Shown here one piece after another: positions 53,554 to 62,023 of a stretch of 64,000 bases of DNA. Source of the DNA: Nitrospira sp. (GTDB lineage: Bacteria > Nitrospirota > Nitrospiria > Nitrospirales > Nitrospiraceae). The notes below the pieces were generated by a model, which saw only the letters and a program-made list of their open reading frames with translations, was not told where the DNA came from and did no database searches. A program made the translations under genes and the position numbers. The stretch lies in assembly GCA_024760545.1 (NCBI GenBank), contig CP060501.1:2930036-2994035 (forward strand), written 5' to 3'. Each line of letters begins with the position of its first letter. The first letter of the stretch is position 1.

Positions 53554-54441
53554 TTGAAAGTACCCGGAATGAGCCGCCTCGCGTTCTGCTGTTATCTGGC
53601 CGCTGCCTCCTTCTTTTTAACACTGCCTGCCTTCGCGCTCGATGTTCCTCCATTGACGGGGCGAGTTGTCGATCTCGCTCACGTCTTACCCACCTCCACG
53701 GTTGAGTCGCTCACCGCTCAACTTGCGACGCATGAAGCACAATCGAGCAACCAGGTCGCGGTGCTCGTCATTCCCTCCCTCGAAGGGGAACCCCTCGAAG
53801 AATTCTCCCATCGCGTGGCGACCACGTGGAAACTTGGTCAGAAAGGCACCGACAACGGCGTCTTGTTGGTGGTGGCGATAGGAGAACGAAAAGTTCGAAT
53901 TGAAGTCGGGTACGGCTTAGAGGGCACCTTGACCGACATTCGATCGGCGCAAATCATCAGACAGGAGATCGTTCCTCGGTTTCGCGCCGGTGATTTCCCG
54001 GGAGGAGTGACCGGCGGGATCAACGCCATTCTGAAGACAATCGAGGGGACCTATCAGGCACCCGAGAAAGCCGTCCCTCGACAGGAGAACGATGCCCTCA
54101 CGCAGGTCGCGATTGCCGTCATTGTCGGATTATTCGTAGGGCTCGTGCTCATGAATGCGCACCGATTCATCGGGCCGGTTGCGGGGGCGGGGATCTCTCT
54201 GCTTTTGGCGCCCTGGTTGGTACCGGCGCTCATGGCAAGCGGTGTGACCCTGCTTCTGCTGTTCGTCATCGGTGCCTCCGGTGTTGCGGGAAGATCAATG
54301 CGACCCCGAGGGATAGATGATTGGGTCTGGTACAGTAGCCGCGGCGGCGGGTGGGGCGGAGGCTCGTTCGGCGGCGGAGGCGGTGGCTTCAGCGGTGGCG
54401 GCGGGAGTTTCGGAGGAGGAGGTGCCAGTGGAAACTGGTAA
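53554..54441 (+). CDS. TPM-domain (YgcG-type) protein with Gly-rich tail
   Basis: A 295-residue protein from TTG 53554 (or ATG 53569) after GAGGAGAGGG. Signal peptide (LAAASFFLTLPAFA), then a TPM domain at about residues 35-170: VVDLAHVLPTSTVESLTAQL, NQVAVLVIPSLEGEPLEEFS and KVRIEVGYGLEGTLTD. Two TM helices near 195-245, then a tail of Gly/Ser repeats ending GGASGNW. TPM domains have been linked to thylakoid membrane maintenance and phosphatase activity. LemA and a second TPM gene adjoin it. Confidence 0.87.
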   Translation: MKVPGMSRLAFCCYLAAASFFLTLPAFALDVPPLTGRVVDLAHVLPTSTVESLTAQLATHEAQSSNQVAVLVIPSLEGEPLEEFSHRVATTWKLGQKGTDNGVLLVVAIGERKVRIEVGYGLEGTLTDIRSAQIIRQEIVPRFRAGDFPGGVTGGINAILKTIEGTYQAPEKAVPRQENDALTQVAIAVIVGLFVGLVLMNAHRFIGPVAGAGISLLLAPWLVPALMASGVTLLLLFVIGASGVAGRSMRPRGIDDWVWYSSRGGGWGGGSFGGGGGGFSGGGGSFGGGGASGNW

Positions 54442-55090
54442 TGGGCTTCGACTGACAGCCGAAGAACAGGAGCGGGTCAGGCTGGCGGTGCATACGGCGG
54501 AGCAACACACGAATGCCGAGATCGTTCCAATGATCGTAGGCCGGTCTGGGCTCTATCGCGATGCGCAATATCGGGCCGGACTGGTCCTCGCGCTGTCGGC
54601 CCTGACGATTCTGCTGACCACCGAACTGCTCTGGCTTCCCTGGGGTTGGCATGCCTCCAATGCGGCTTGGCTCGTGCTGGTCATAATCGTCGCTTATTGT
54701 GCGGGAGTATGGCTCGGCACTCTCGTGCCTATCATTCGCCTGCTGACGTCAAGCGAGAGGATGCGGCATAAAGTAAGGCTCAGAGCCGAGCGTGCGTTCG
54801 CGCAACATGCTGTGTCTCAGACGCGTGAGCGCACTGGCGTACTGATCATGGTGTCTCTCTTGGAGCATCAGATCTACGTGCTGCCGGATCAACCATTATT
54901 TCAACGAGTTTCAATAGAACGATGGTCGCAGATCGCACAAGCCGCTGTCGGCCGATTGAAAACGGGCGATGTTGTCGGCGGGTTATGCCTGAGCATCGAG
55001 ACGTGCGGCCTCCTTCTTGCTGAGGTAAGCCCTAGCCACCGAGACGACAATCCCAATGAATTACCGAATGAATTGGTCCAGGAGCCGTGA
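54428..55090 (+). CDS. second TPM-domain membrane protein
   Basis: A 220-residue protein. TPM-like sequence at the N-terminus (LTAEEQERVRLAVHTAEQHT, NAEIVPMIVGRSGLYRD), two TM helices at about 50-75 and 85-105, and a C-terminal cytoplasmic part (SQTRERTGVLIMVSLLEHQI, RWSQIAQAAVGRLKTGDVVG). The start is chosen as GTG 54428: GGAGGAGGAGG ends just upstream and is made of glycine codons of the preceding gene's tail. An upstream in-frame ATG encodes only Ala/Gly-rich antiparallel sequence. It overlaps the upstream gene by 14 bases. Confidence 0.8.
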   Translation: METGNGLRLTAEEQERVRLAVHTAEQHTNAEIVPMIVGRSGLYRDAQYRAGLVLALSALTILLTTELLWLPWGWHASNAAWLVLVIIVAYCAGVWLGTLVPIIRLLTSSERMRHKVRLRAERAFAQHAVSQTRERTGVLIMVSLLEHQIYVLPDQPLFQRVSIERWSQIAQAAVGRLKTGDVVGGLCLSIETCGLLLAEVSPSHRDDNPNELPNELVQEP

Positions 55091-55220
55091 GGAATCTTCC
55101 GTCCTCCCTTGGGCGCTCAACAAATAACCGTAACCAACCGATAGAGGAGAGACTCGGCGTGACCGTTCGGCTGGGTATGGACCATGACCCAATAAGGATG
55201 GATAAGGAGGGAGTCATATT

Positions 55221-55721
55221 ATGTGGAAGCAGGAAGAGGGGGAAGGGGGAGAGGGAGAACGAGAGCGGGAACGCTGGGTGGAGGACAGGCGCAGCCAGCC
55301 TAAGAGCGGCCCGACACTTCCGGATGAGGTCGCCTTCGTCGGAAAGGACGTTGAGTTCAAGGGGATCATCACCTATTCCGGCACGGTACGCATTGATGGC
55401 GCGCTTGATGGCGAAATCCATACGGACGGCGGATTGCTTGTGGGGCCGGAGGCGGTGATCAAGGCCAAGGTCACGGCTGGGACCGTGGTGTGCCACGGAA
55501 CCATCACGGGTGATATCCAAGCGACGAACCAGATCGTGCTCCGTGCTCCCGCTGTTGTGCAAGGCAGCTTGACGACTCCGGTCCTTTCGATGGAGGAAGG
55601 CGTTGTCTTCAATGGCACATTGGAAATGAAGGCGCAGGTCAAGGCGGAAATGTCAAAGGATATGGGATCAAACGTCGTCAGCATCACGAGCCGACCACCG
55701 GTTCAGCGACTCGCGGCGTGA
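55221..55721 (+). CDS. bactofilin (polymer-forming cytoskeletal protein)
   Basis: A 166-residue bactofilin. The N-terminus is a charged, Glu/Arg-rich tail; residues 38-145 are the beta-helical core with repeats such as GTVRIDGALDGEIHTDGGLL, VIKAKVTAGTVVCHGTITGD and APAVVQGSLTTPVLSMEEG. Bactofilins self-assemble without nucleotide and position envelope enzymes. AAGGAGGGAG fixes the ATG. It lies 130 bases after the TPM gene and is probably separate. Confidence 0.93.
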   Translation: MWKQEEGEGGEGERERERWVEDRRSQPKSGPTLPDEVAFVGKDVEFKGIITYSGTVRIDGALDGEIHTDGGLLVGPEAVIKAKVTAGTVVCHGTITGDIQATNQIVLRAPAVVQGSLTTPVLSMEEGVVFNGTLEMKAQVKAEMSKDMGSNVVSITSRPPVQRLAA

Positions 55722-55778
55722 TCGAGCGAACAACGGGTCTCCTGGCGCAACACGTCGGATAGCGCCAGGGACCCAGAT

Positions 55779-55961
55779 TCAAAAACTCAACTCGCCTTCT
55801 TGACCTCTTCTTTTGGTCGCTCGGCAATCCCCATGTTGATGACGGATGGGTCTCCTCTTCCGTATGAACATGAATGATGAGCCCGATTCATTCGTATCAC
55901 CAGCCATGAAATTGCTCCATCGATAGACGGCCTGCGATCGTTCCGCTAGAATCCGGTCCAT
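55779..55961 (-). CDS. possible small reverse-strand protein, low confidence
   Basis: A 60-codon reverse frame starting at the CATG shared with the murJ start: DRILAERSQAVYRWSNFMAG, then DTNESGSSFMFIRKRR and an Arg/Gly-rich end. The first half looks protein-like, the last third does not, and another frame of the same strand ends IAERPKEEVKKAS. It could be a frameshifted or chance ORF. No ribosome binding site. Confidence 0.25.
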   Translation of the reverse strand: MDRILAERSQAVYRWSNFMAGDTNESGSSFMFIRKRRPIRHQHGDCRATKRRGQEGELSF

Positions 55962-57573
55962 GTCAGAGCCCACCGTGTCGGCCGGCGTTCCAGCCAAACC
56001 TCAGGATGAGAATCGTTCGGTCGTCAAAGCGGCCGGGGTGATCGGCGTCGCCACGTTTTCCAGCCGCATCCTCGGCTTCATCCGCGACATGGTCCTGGCG
56101 CGGTTGTTCGGCGCGACGCCGGCGGCCGACGCCTTTTTCATCGCGTTCCGCATTCCCAGCCTTCTTCGCGAGCTGTTTGCCGAAGGCTCGATGTCGTCGG
56201 CCTTCATCCCTGTATATACGGAGTACCGGACGACACGGAGTAAACAGGAGGCCTGGGAATTGGCTAGTGCGGTATTCACGACGCTCCTGACCGTCGTCAC
56301 ACTGGTCACGATGGTCGGGATTGTGGCCGCTCCCTGGCTTGTCCAGCTGCTCGCGCCGGGGTTTCAGGACAATCCCGACAGACTCGCGCTCACGACGCTG
56401 CTCGCCCGTGTCATGTTTCCCTATCTGCTGTTCATCAGCTTGGCGGCGTTGGCGATGGGAATTTTGAACTCGGTGCGAGCCTTCGCGGCGCCGGCCTTCT
56501 CGCCGCTTTTCCTCAATGTCTTCATCATCGTCGGGGCCGTTTGGCTGGCGCCGCATTTGGAAGAACCGATTATCGGGGTGGCGATCGGCGTAGTGGCGGG
56601 AGGTGCGGCTCAGTTCGCCATGCAGCTTCCCAGCCTGAAACTGCGAGGATTGCTGTTCGGCTTTCGATTCGAGCCGGGCCATCCGGGCCTGCGACGGATC
56701 GGCACGCTGATGGTGCCCACGCTGCTCGGCCTTTCCGTGACGCAGATCAATCTGACCGTGAGTACGGTGTTGGCGTCGTTCTTCGCCGGTGGACCGACTT
56801 ATCTGTTTTACGGCATGCGGCTGATCCAATTTCCACTGGGCATCTTCGGTGTCGCATTGGCGACGGCCATTCTACCGACGTTATCCTCACAAGCGGCGCG
56901 AGGCGCGTTGGATGAACTGCGCACCACGCTCGGGTTCGGCCTGCGCATGATTCTCTTCATCATCGTGCCGGCGATGGTGGGCTTGATTCTGCTGCGCGTT
57001 CCAATCGTGCATCTTTTCTTTGAGCATGGCACGTTCACCGCCCACGATACGGCGGAGACTGCGTTGGCCGTCCTCTGCTACGCGGTCGGCTTGTGGGCAT
57101 TCGGAGGGGTGCGCATCATCGTCGCGGCATTCTATTCGCTGCAGGATACCAAGACGCCGGCCATCTCGGCAGCGGTCGCGCTGGGAGCGAATGTCCTCTT
57201 CTCGCTGGCATTGATGTCTTTTCTGGGCGCGGCAGGGTTGGCGCTCGCTACGGCATTGGCGGCTATGGTCAATGGAGTCATTCTGGTGGCCGTGTTAAAC
57301 CGGAGGCTCGGCGGAGTTGACTGGGCAGCGGTGGGACGGTCTTCTCTGCGGGTACTGGCGGCATGTATTCCCCTGGTCATTGCCTGCTGGTGGGTGGCCG
57401 GCGCACAGGTATGGACGCATCCTGCCGAATGGGTCATGAAATCCGTGATGCTTTTTGCCGCCATCGGGTTGAGCGTCGGTGGATATCTCGGCGTCCATGC
57501 GTTGTTCCGGTCTGAGGAACTCGGAGTAGTGTGGGGGATGGTTCGCAGGAAGCTTGGACGAGCGATGGGATAA
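55960..57573 (+). CDS. murJ: lipid II flippase MurJ
   Basis: A 537-residue MOP-superfamily transporter with about 14 hydrophobic helices. It carries MurJ-type signatures: TFSSRILGFIRDMVLARLFG, ADAFFIAFRIPSLLRELFAE, GSMSSAFIPVYTEY and RLIQFPLGIFGVALATAILP. It moves lipid-linked peptidoglycan precursors across the inner membrane. First gene of a run of six co-directional genes to 60563; ogt begins 13 bases after its stop. Confidence 0.94.
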   Translation: MSEPTVSAGVPAKPQDENRSVVKAAGVIGVATFSSRILGFIRDMVLARLFGATPAADAFFIAFRIPSLLRELFAEGSMSSAFIPVYTEYRTTRSKQEAWELASAVFTTLLTVVTLVTMVGIVAAPWLVQLLAPGFQDNPDRLALTTLLARVMFPYLLFISLAALAMGILNSVRAFAAPAFSPLFLNVFIIVGAVWLAPHLEEPIIGVAIGVVAGGAAQFAMQLPSLKLRGLLFGFRFEPGHPGLRRIGTLMVPTLLGLSVTQINLTVSTVLASFFAGGPTYLFYGMRLIQFPLGIFGVALATAILPTLSSQAARGALDELRTTLGFGLRMILFIIVPAMVGLILLRVPIVHLFFEHGTFTAHDTAETALAVLCYAVGLWAFGGVRIIVAAFYSLQDTKTPAISAAVALGANVLFSLALMSFLGAAGLALATALAAMVNGVILVAVLNRRLGGVDWAAVGRSSLRVLAACIPLVIACWWVAGAQVWTHPAEWVMKSVMLFAAIGLSVGGYLGVHALFRSEELGVVWGMVRRKLGRAMG

Positions 57574-57586
57574 TAAGGAGCGATTC

Positions 57587-58105
57587 ATGTCGCGTGCGAT
57601 GATCTTTCGTTCATCATGGGGTTGGATGGGCATCGCGGAATCCCAGAAAGGGATTCAAGCGATTGTGTTGCCGAAACGCTCAAAGCGGGCTGTCGAGTCC
57701 GATCTCAGAGCACAGTCCGACGGGCCGTTGCAGCAAGAAGCATCGACACGACTGGAAGCAGCGCGTCGGCAGTTGCTCCAGTATCTGGAGGGGAAACGGG
57801 ATACCTTTGATGTGCCGCTCGATCTGTCGCAGGGGACATCGTTCCAACGACAAGTCTGGCGGGCATTACAGCGGGTGCCGTACGGGAAGCTCCGATCGTA
57901 TCAATGGATCGCGGCGCGCGTAGGGGGACGGCACTATGCCCGTGCGGTCGGCAATGCGGTCGGTGCGAATCCGTTGCCGATTGTTATCCCCTGTCACCGG
58001 ATTGTCGCCCACGATGCCTCGCTGGGCGGCTTCTCGGGAGGACTCTCCATGAAACGCAAATTGCTGTCTCTCGAAGGGACATTGACGCAATTGCAGGGAG
58101 GATGA
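57587..58105 (+). CDS. ogt: methylated-DNA-protein cysteine methyltransferase
   Basis: A 172-residue O6-alkylguanine-DNA alkyltransferase. The acceptor Cys is in IPCHRIVA, with the DNA-binding FQRQVWRALQRVPYGKLRSY and the C-terminal LGGFSGGLSMKRKLLSLEG. It transfers the methyl group from O6-methylguanine to itself and is used once. ATG 57587 follows AAGGAG; upstream in-frame sequence inside murJ is discarded. Typical length. Confidence 0.93.
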   Translation: MSRAMIFRSSWGWMGIAESQKGIQAIVLPKRSKRAVESDLRAQSDGPLQQEASTRLEAARRQLLQYLEGKRDTFDVPLDLSQGTSFQRQVWRALQRVPYGKLRSYQWIAARVGGRHYARAVGNAVGANPLPIVIPCHRIVAHDASLGGFSGGLSMKRKLLSLEGTLTQLQGG

Positions 58106-58114
58106 CCTCACGCC

Positions 58115-58582
58115 ATGAGAGCGGTCATTCAGCGCGTCACGCATGCGTCGGTGGAGGTCGAAGGGAACATCGTCGGCCGGATCCAAAACGGCTTGATGGT
58201 GTTGTTGGGAGTGGCGAAAGGCGATGACGAGTCGGACACGGGGTATCTGGTCGACAAAATCCGGAGCCTGCGCATTTTCGCCGATGAGCAGGGAAAGATG
58301 AATCGATCGCTGTCGGACGTGGGTGGCGCTGTCTTGTTGGTCTCCCAGTTCACCTTGCTGGGCCGAACCTCGAACGGCCGCCGGCCCAGTTTCGACGAGG
58401 CCGCGCCTTCTGAACAGACCAAGCAGCTCTACGAACGAGTCGCGGCCGGCTTGCGAACATCCGGCACACCAGTTGAAACAGGGGTCTTTGCGGCGCATAT
58501 GCAGGTGGCGTTGGTCAACGACGGCCCCGTGACCTTCGTTGTCGACAGTAGAGAGCGGAACTCATTCTCACTCAAGGTCTGA
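58115..58582 (+). CDS. dtd: D-aminoacyl-tRNA deacylase
   Basis: A 155-residue DTD. Motifs [15 protein letters not shown] at the start, [19 protein letters not shown] (SQFTL catalytic motif), and the C-terminal [17 protein letters not shown] (NxGPVT). It removes D-amino acids and glycine from mischarged tRNA. Slightly longer than the usual 145 residues because of the C-terminal [11 protein letters not shown]. Follows ogt by 9 bases. Confidence 0.94.
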   Translation: MRAVIQRVTHASVEVEGNIVGRIQNGLMVLLGVAKGDDESDTGYLVDKIRSLRIFADEQGKMNRSLSDVGGAVLLVSQFTLLGRTSNGRRPSFDEAAPSEQTKQLYERVAAGLRTSGTPVETGVFAAHMQVALVNDGPVTFVVDSRERNSFSLKV

Positions 58583-58681
58583 CGGTAGAGTTCCGATAGA
58601 ATCGACAAGAGTGGAGATCGGTTTCCAGTCGCGATCTGGTATACTGAGCTCAAGCCTCATCGGCCTTCGCAGGAGGTGGAG

Positions 58682-59248
58682 ATGGGCACTCAAGTTCCTC
58701 CACGACACCCGCTTCGGCAACTCTTTGGCGCGTTAACCGAGAAGAGCTTTACGGAACACCTCGGCTGGCCCGACCCCAAGGTCACCTCGTACGTTTCCAA
58801 CCTGCTGGTCGATTTCACCCATACGGATCAGCTCTATAAGATCAGAAATCGGCAGAATCAGCCGATCGATACGGTCGTTGATCTCCTCTTTGAATCGGAA
58901 GTGATGCTGGAGGCACAATCCCTGGATCGTGAGGGAGACGTCCACCGCCATATCGGTGATTTCACCCTGTTCATGGCCGGTTTATTTCCCGAATATCTTC
59001 GACGGCTTAAATCGGCCGGCCGCATTTATCACAAGGATTTCCTCGTGGACTATGTGAAGACCGGCAAACGGTCCTACGGGATCGTGGCCCAGATCGGCCA
59101 GGATGATGCGGAAACCAGCTTGCCTTTGTTTCAAAAATTATCCGAGAACTTTGAACTCTGCGTAACGGGTCTGGGCTTTGTGCGGTCCGATCTGGACCGC
59201 ATGCAGAATCCTGCCTATCGGAAGACCCGAGATCTGCTCTTGAATTGA
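58682..59248 (+). CDS. conserved-looking hypothetical protein
   Basis: A 188-residue soluble protein: RQLFGALTEKSFTEHLGWPD, VTSYVSNLLVDFTHTDQLYK, VMLEAQSLDREGDVHRHIGD and FTLFMAGLFPEYLRRLKSAG. The mostly helical pattern has no catalytic motif I recognise. AGGAGG six bases before ATG 58682 settles the start; GTG 58676 overlaps the ribosome binding site. The next gene starts at its stop (TTGA), so the two are coupled. Confidence 0.8.
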   Translation: MGTQVPPRHPLRQLFGALTEKSFTEHLGWPDPKVTSYVSNLLVDFTHTDQLYKIRNRQNQPIDTVVDLLFESEVMLEAQSLDREGDVHRHIGDFTLFMAGLFPEYLRRLKSAGRIYHKDFLVDYVKTGKRSYGIVAQIGQDDAETSLPLFQKLSENFELCVTGLGFVRSDLDRMQNPAYRKTRDLLLN

Positions 59249-60129
59249 AATCTGTCCGCCCCATCATCCTCGCGCACGGAGGCGCCGGCCCTCGTGCGAT
59301 GACCTCACCACAGACTGCTTGCCTGCGTGCCGCGTTGCAGGTCGGTTACCATGTGCTGGATCGCGGTGGTTCGGCGCTCGTGGCTGTCGAGCAGACCATT
59401 CGCGTTCTCGAGCGTAGCGGGCTCTTCAATGCGGGAAAGGGATCGCGCCTACAGCTGGACGGTGTGCGGCGGATGGACGCCTCTCTCATGGAAGGGGATC
59501 ATCTGCGCGCAGGAGCGGTCGCCTCTGTGGAAGGAGTGGTCCATCCGATCACTGCCGCCCGCCTTGTGATGGAAGAAACGGATCATGTACTACTTGTGGG
59601 CCCATCGGCGACGAAGTTTGCCGAGCATTTCAAGCTTGAGCGCCACCGGCTTCGGACGACGCCCCGCCGTCTCTCCTATGGGGCGATGCTGAAGCTGAAG
59701 AAATCCGCACGGAATCAGCATGGAACGGTCGGCGCGGTCGCACTCGATCGAACGGGGACGGTTGCTGCCGGTGCGTCGACCGGCGGAATTGATCTCATGT
59801 TGCCCGGACGAGTGGGGGATACACCCATTATCGGCTGCGGGGTGTATGCTGATAATGAAGCCGGCGCTGTGTCGATGACGGGACTGGGCGAGGGCATCAT
59901 TCGCCTGGCCGTTGCCAAAGAGATTTGCACCCGTTTAGGTTACGGGAAGACTCCGGCGCTGGCTGCACGCCTGGTCTTGGACAGATTGGTGGCTCGGATC
60001 AATGGCTCTGCGGGATGTTTGGTCCTGAAGCCGAATGGACAGTTCGCCATCATGCATGTGACACCGTATATGGCGGCAGGATGGTGGGATGGTAAACGAG
60101 TACCGACCGTGAGGGATACATTTCGATGA
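59245..60129 (+). CDS. isoaspartyl peptidase / plant-type L-asparaginase (Ntn hydrolase)
   Basis: A 294-residue Ntn hydrolase. The start IILAHGGAGPRAM is typical; the catalytic Thr161 in NQHGTVGAVALD becomes the new N-terminus after self-cleavage, and AAGASTGGIDL and GDTPIIGCGVYADNEAGAVS follow. It hydrolyses isoaspartyl dipeptides and asparagine, clearing damaged peptide bonds. TTG 59245 start overlaps the upstream stop; the downstream gene overlaps by 4 bases. Confidence 0.9.
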   Translation: MKSVRPIILAHGGAGPRAMTSPQTACLRAALQVGYHVLDRGGSALVAVEQTIRVLERSGLFNAGKGSRLQLDGVRRMDASLMEGDHLRAGAVASVEGVVHPITAARLVMEETDHVLLVGPSATKFAEHFKLERHRLRTTPRRLSYGAMLKLKKSARNQHGTVGAVALDRTGTVAAGASTGGIDLMLPGRVGDTPIIGCGVYADNEAGAVSMTGLGEGIIRLAVAKEICTRLGYGKTPALAARLVLDRLVARINGSAGCLVLKPNGQFAIMHVTPYMAAGWWDGKRVPTVRDTFR

Positions 60130-60563
60130 GCAATAGCGTGTTTCATCTCGCCTTTCCGATCCACGACGTGGACGCCACGCAGCGGTTCTATGTGGACGGC
60201 CTCGGCTGTACTGTGGGGCGTCGATCGAAACAAGCCCTAACTCTGGGGTTGGCCGGCCATCAGCTCGTGGGACATCTGGTACGAGATGAACTGCCGGTTC
60301 AGAAAGGAATCTACCCCCATCATTTCGGACTGGTGTTGCTTTCATTGGAAGAGTGGCAGGCACTGGCCGATCGGGCCAAGGCGAAAGGCCTTACGTTCTA
60401 CCAGCAACCGCGCGTGCGATTCCCCGGGACGCGCATCGAGCACCGCACGTTCTTTCTAGAAGACCCGTCTCACAACCTGCTCGAATTCAAACACTACACC
60501 TACGAATCGGCCATCTTCGGCGAACAAGATCATGACCAGGTGGGTGACGAGAGGGAAATCTAG
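60126..60563 (+). CDS. VOC (glyoxalase/bleomycin-resistance fold) family protein
   Basis: A 145-residue vicinal-oxygen-chelate protein: FHLAFPIHDVDATQRFYVDG with metal-ligand His, GHLVRDELPVQKGIYPHHFG, and FFLEDPSHNLLEFKHYTYE with the final metal Glu. The fold binds a metal and many substrates, so the reaction is open. Last gene of the murJ run and overlaps the isoaspartyl peptidase by 4 bases. Confidence 0.88.
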   Translation: MSNSVFHLAFPIHDVDATQRFYVDGLGCTVGRRSKQALTLGLAGHQLVGHLVRDELPVQKGIYPHHFGLVLLSLEEWQALADRAKAKGLTFYQQPRVRFPGTRIEHRTFFLEDPSHNLLEFKHYTYESAIFGEQDHDQVGDEREI

Positions 60564-60572
60564 CTGAGCCCT

Positions 60573-61379
60573 TTACTGGGCGCGTTTGTGAGAGGAAACG
60601 GCGACCTGATCCATCCAGCGAAGGATGCGTTGGTGCCGGCGCGTCAGAGCATTGGTTTTTCTGATGGGGTCATATCGTTGTGGACTGGGAAGAATGGCCG
60701 CCAACCAGGCTGCTTCGTCGGCGGTGAGGTCCGAAGCCGATTTTGCAAAATGATGATGAGCGGCGGCCTCGGCCCCGTACACGCCACGCCCCCACTCCGC
60801 CACATTCAAGTACAGTTCAAGGATACGCGCCTTCGTCAACCGGTGTTCCAGAGATCGAGTGATCAACGCCTCGCGAGCCTTGCGAAACAGCGAACGTTCA
60901 GACGACAGGTAGAGATTTTTTGCAAGTTGCTGGGTAATGGTGCTCCCACCCCGTTTCATCTCTCCTGCTTCCAGGTTATACAGCGCGGCATCGCGAATGC
61001 CGTCCCAGTCAAACCCTTCATGGTCGAAGAATGCGGCGTCTTCCGCTGCGATCACGGCACGTTGTAGCTCTGGCGAAATTCGGCTCAGCGGCACCCAGGT
61101 CCATTCCCGCCGGCCGGTGCGCCCCTGTTGTGTTGCGCTTGCCAGACGACGTTCCATGAGGGCCGTCGAGATCGGATTGGTTCGCACCAGCAGTTCTACA
61201 TCGGGAAAGGTTACGAGCCAGCTCAATGCCAAGAGGCCCAAAGGAACGCCCGCCAGTAACGTGGTCCATAGGAGAACGCGTGCCACGGTTCGACGGCCGG
61301 TTGACTTGGGTGGGGGAGGATCGTATGTGTAGTGACGCAGAAAGACAGGACTGCGCCTTAGTTTCCGTCTTGAGTCCAT
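60573..61379 (-). CDS. mtgA: monofunctional biosynthetic peptidoglycan transglycosylase
   Basis: A 268-residue GT51 enzyme. A single TM helix at about 33-52 (LLWTTLLAGVPLGLLALSW) anchors it. Catalytic motifs: AAEDAAFFDHEGFDWDGI with the catalytic Glu, GGSTITQQLAKNLYLSSERS, and ELYLNVAEWGRGVYGAEAAA. It polymerises lipid II into glycan strands but has no transpeptidase domain. It is divergent from engB, with only 16 bases between starts, and convergent with the VOC gene. Confidence 0.93.
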   Translation of the reverse strand: MDSRRKLRRSPVFLRHYTYDPPPPKSTGRRTVARVLLWTTLLAGVPLGLLALSWLVTFPDVELLVRTNPISTALMERRLASATQQGRTGRREWTWVPLSRISPELQRAVIAAEDAAFFDHEGFDWDGIRDAALYNLEAGEMKRGGSTITQQLAKNLYLSSERSLFRKAREALITRSLEHRLTKARILELYLNVAEWGRGVYGAEAAAHHHFAKSASDLTADEAAWLAAILPSPQRYDPIRKTNALTRRHQRILRWMDQVAVSSHKRAQ

Positions 61380-61395
61380 TACCTAGCCCAGCGGC

Positions 61396-62016
61396 ATGAA
61401 AATCTTCGCGGCTGAGTTTATCAAAAGTTGCGTATCCCCAGAACAATTTCCTTCCGGGGATCTCCATGAAGTTGCCTTTGTGGGGCGTTCCAATGTGGGA
61501 AAATCGTCGCTCATCAATTCGTTGCTCAATCGTCGGGACATGGCCAAAGTCAGCCGGACGCCGGGAAAAACGAGAGCCGTCAACGTGTTTCTGATTTCGA
61601 CCTCTGATCCCGACATGTCGCGATTCTATCTCGTTGACTTACCCGGTTATGGGTTTGCCAGAGTGTCGAAGTCCGTCCGAACCCAATGGGGCCCGTTGAT
61701 TGAAGACTATCTCATCGGTCGAACCTCCCTGCTGGAGGTCGTCTTGTTGGTGGACAGCAGGGTCGTGACCGACCAGGATCGCCAGACCATCGCATGGCTC
61801 CGGTCCATCCAGCGGAATCCGCTCGTCGTTGCGACCAAGGTCGACAAACTGAGACCCAGCGAACGGGTGCGTACCCTGAGGCAAGCGCATCGGTTCCTAG
61901 GTCTGGACGAGGGAGAAACGTTGATTCCTTATTCGTCGGTAACCGGGGACGGACGGGATCGAGTGTGGGGAGCGATACGTGACGCAGCCGGAAGACTTCG
62001 CGCTGATGCCACTTGA
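61396..62016 (+). CDS. engB: ribosome biogenesis GTP-binding protein EngB/YsxC
   Basis: A 206-residue TRAFAC GTPase. G1: GRSNVGKSSLINSLL; switch with TPGKTRAVNVF; G3: LVDLPGYGFARVS; G4: ATKVDKL; G5 near IPYSSVTGDG. EngB binds 50S assembly intermediates. Length fits the family. No strong Shine-Dalgarno is seen before ATG 61396. Confidence 0.93.
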   Translation: MKIFAAEFIKSCVSPEQFPSGDLHEVAFVGRSNVGKSSLINSLLNRRDMAKVSRTPGKTRAVNVFLISTSDPDMSRFYLVDLPGYGFARVSKSVRTQWGPLIEDYLIGRTSLLEVVLLVDSRVVTDQDRQTIAWLRSIQRNPLVVATKVDKLRPSERVRTLRQAHRFLGLDEGETLIPYSSVTGDGRDRVWGAIRDAAGRLRADAT

Positions 62017-62023
62017 CCTATCC

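Noticed and set aside
55963-56829. 288-codon reverse frame opposite murJ
   Set aside because: Arg/Gln/Asp-rich antisense composition over an unmistakable MurJ.
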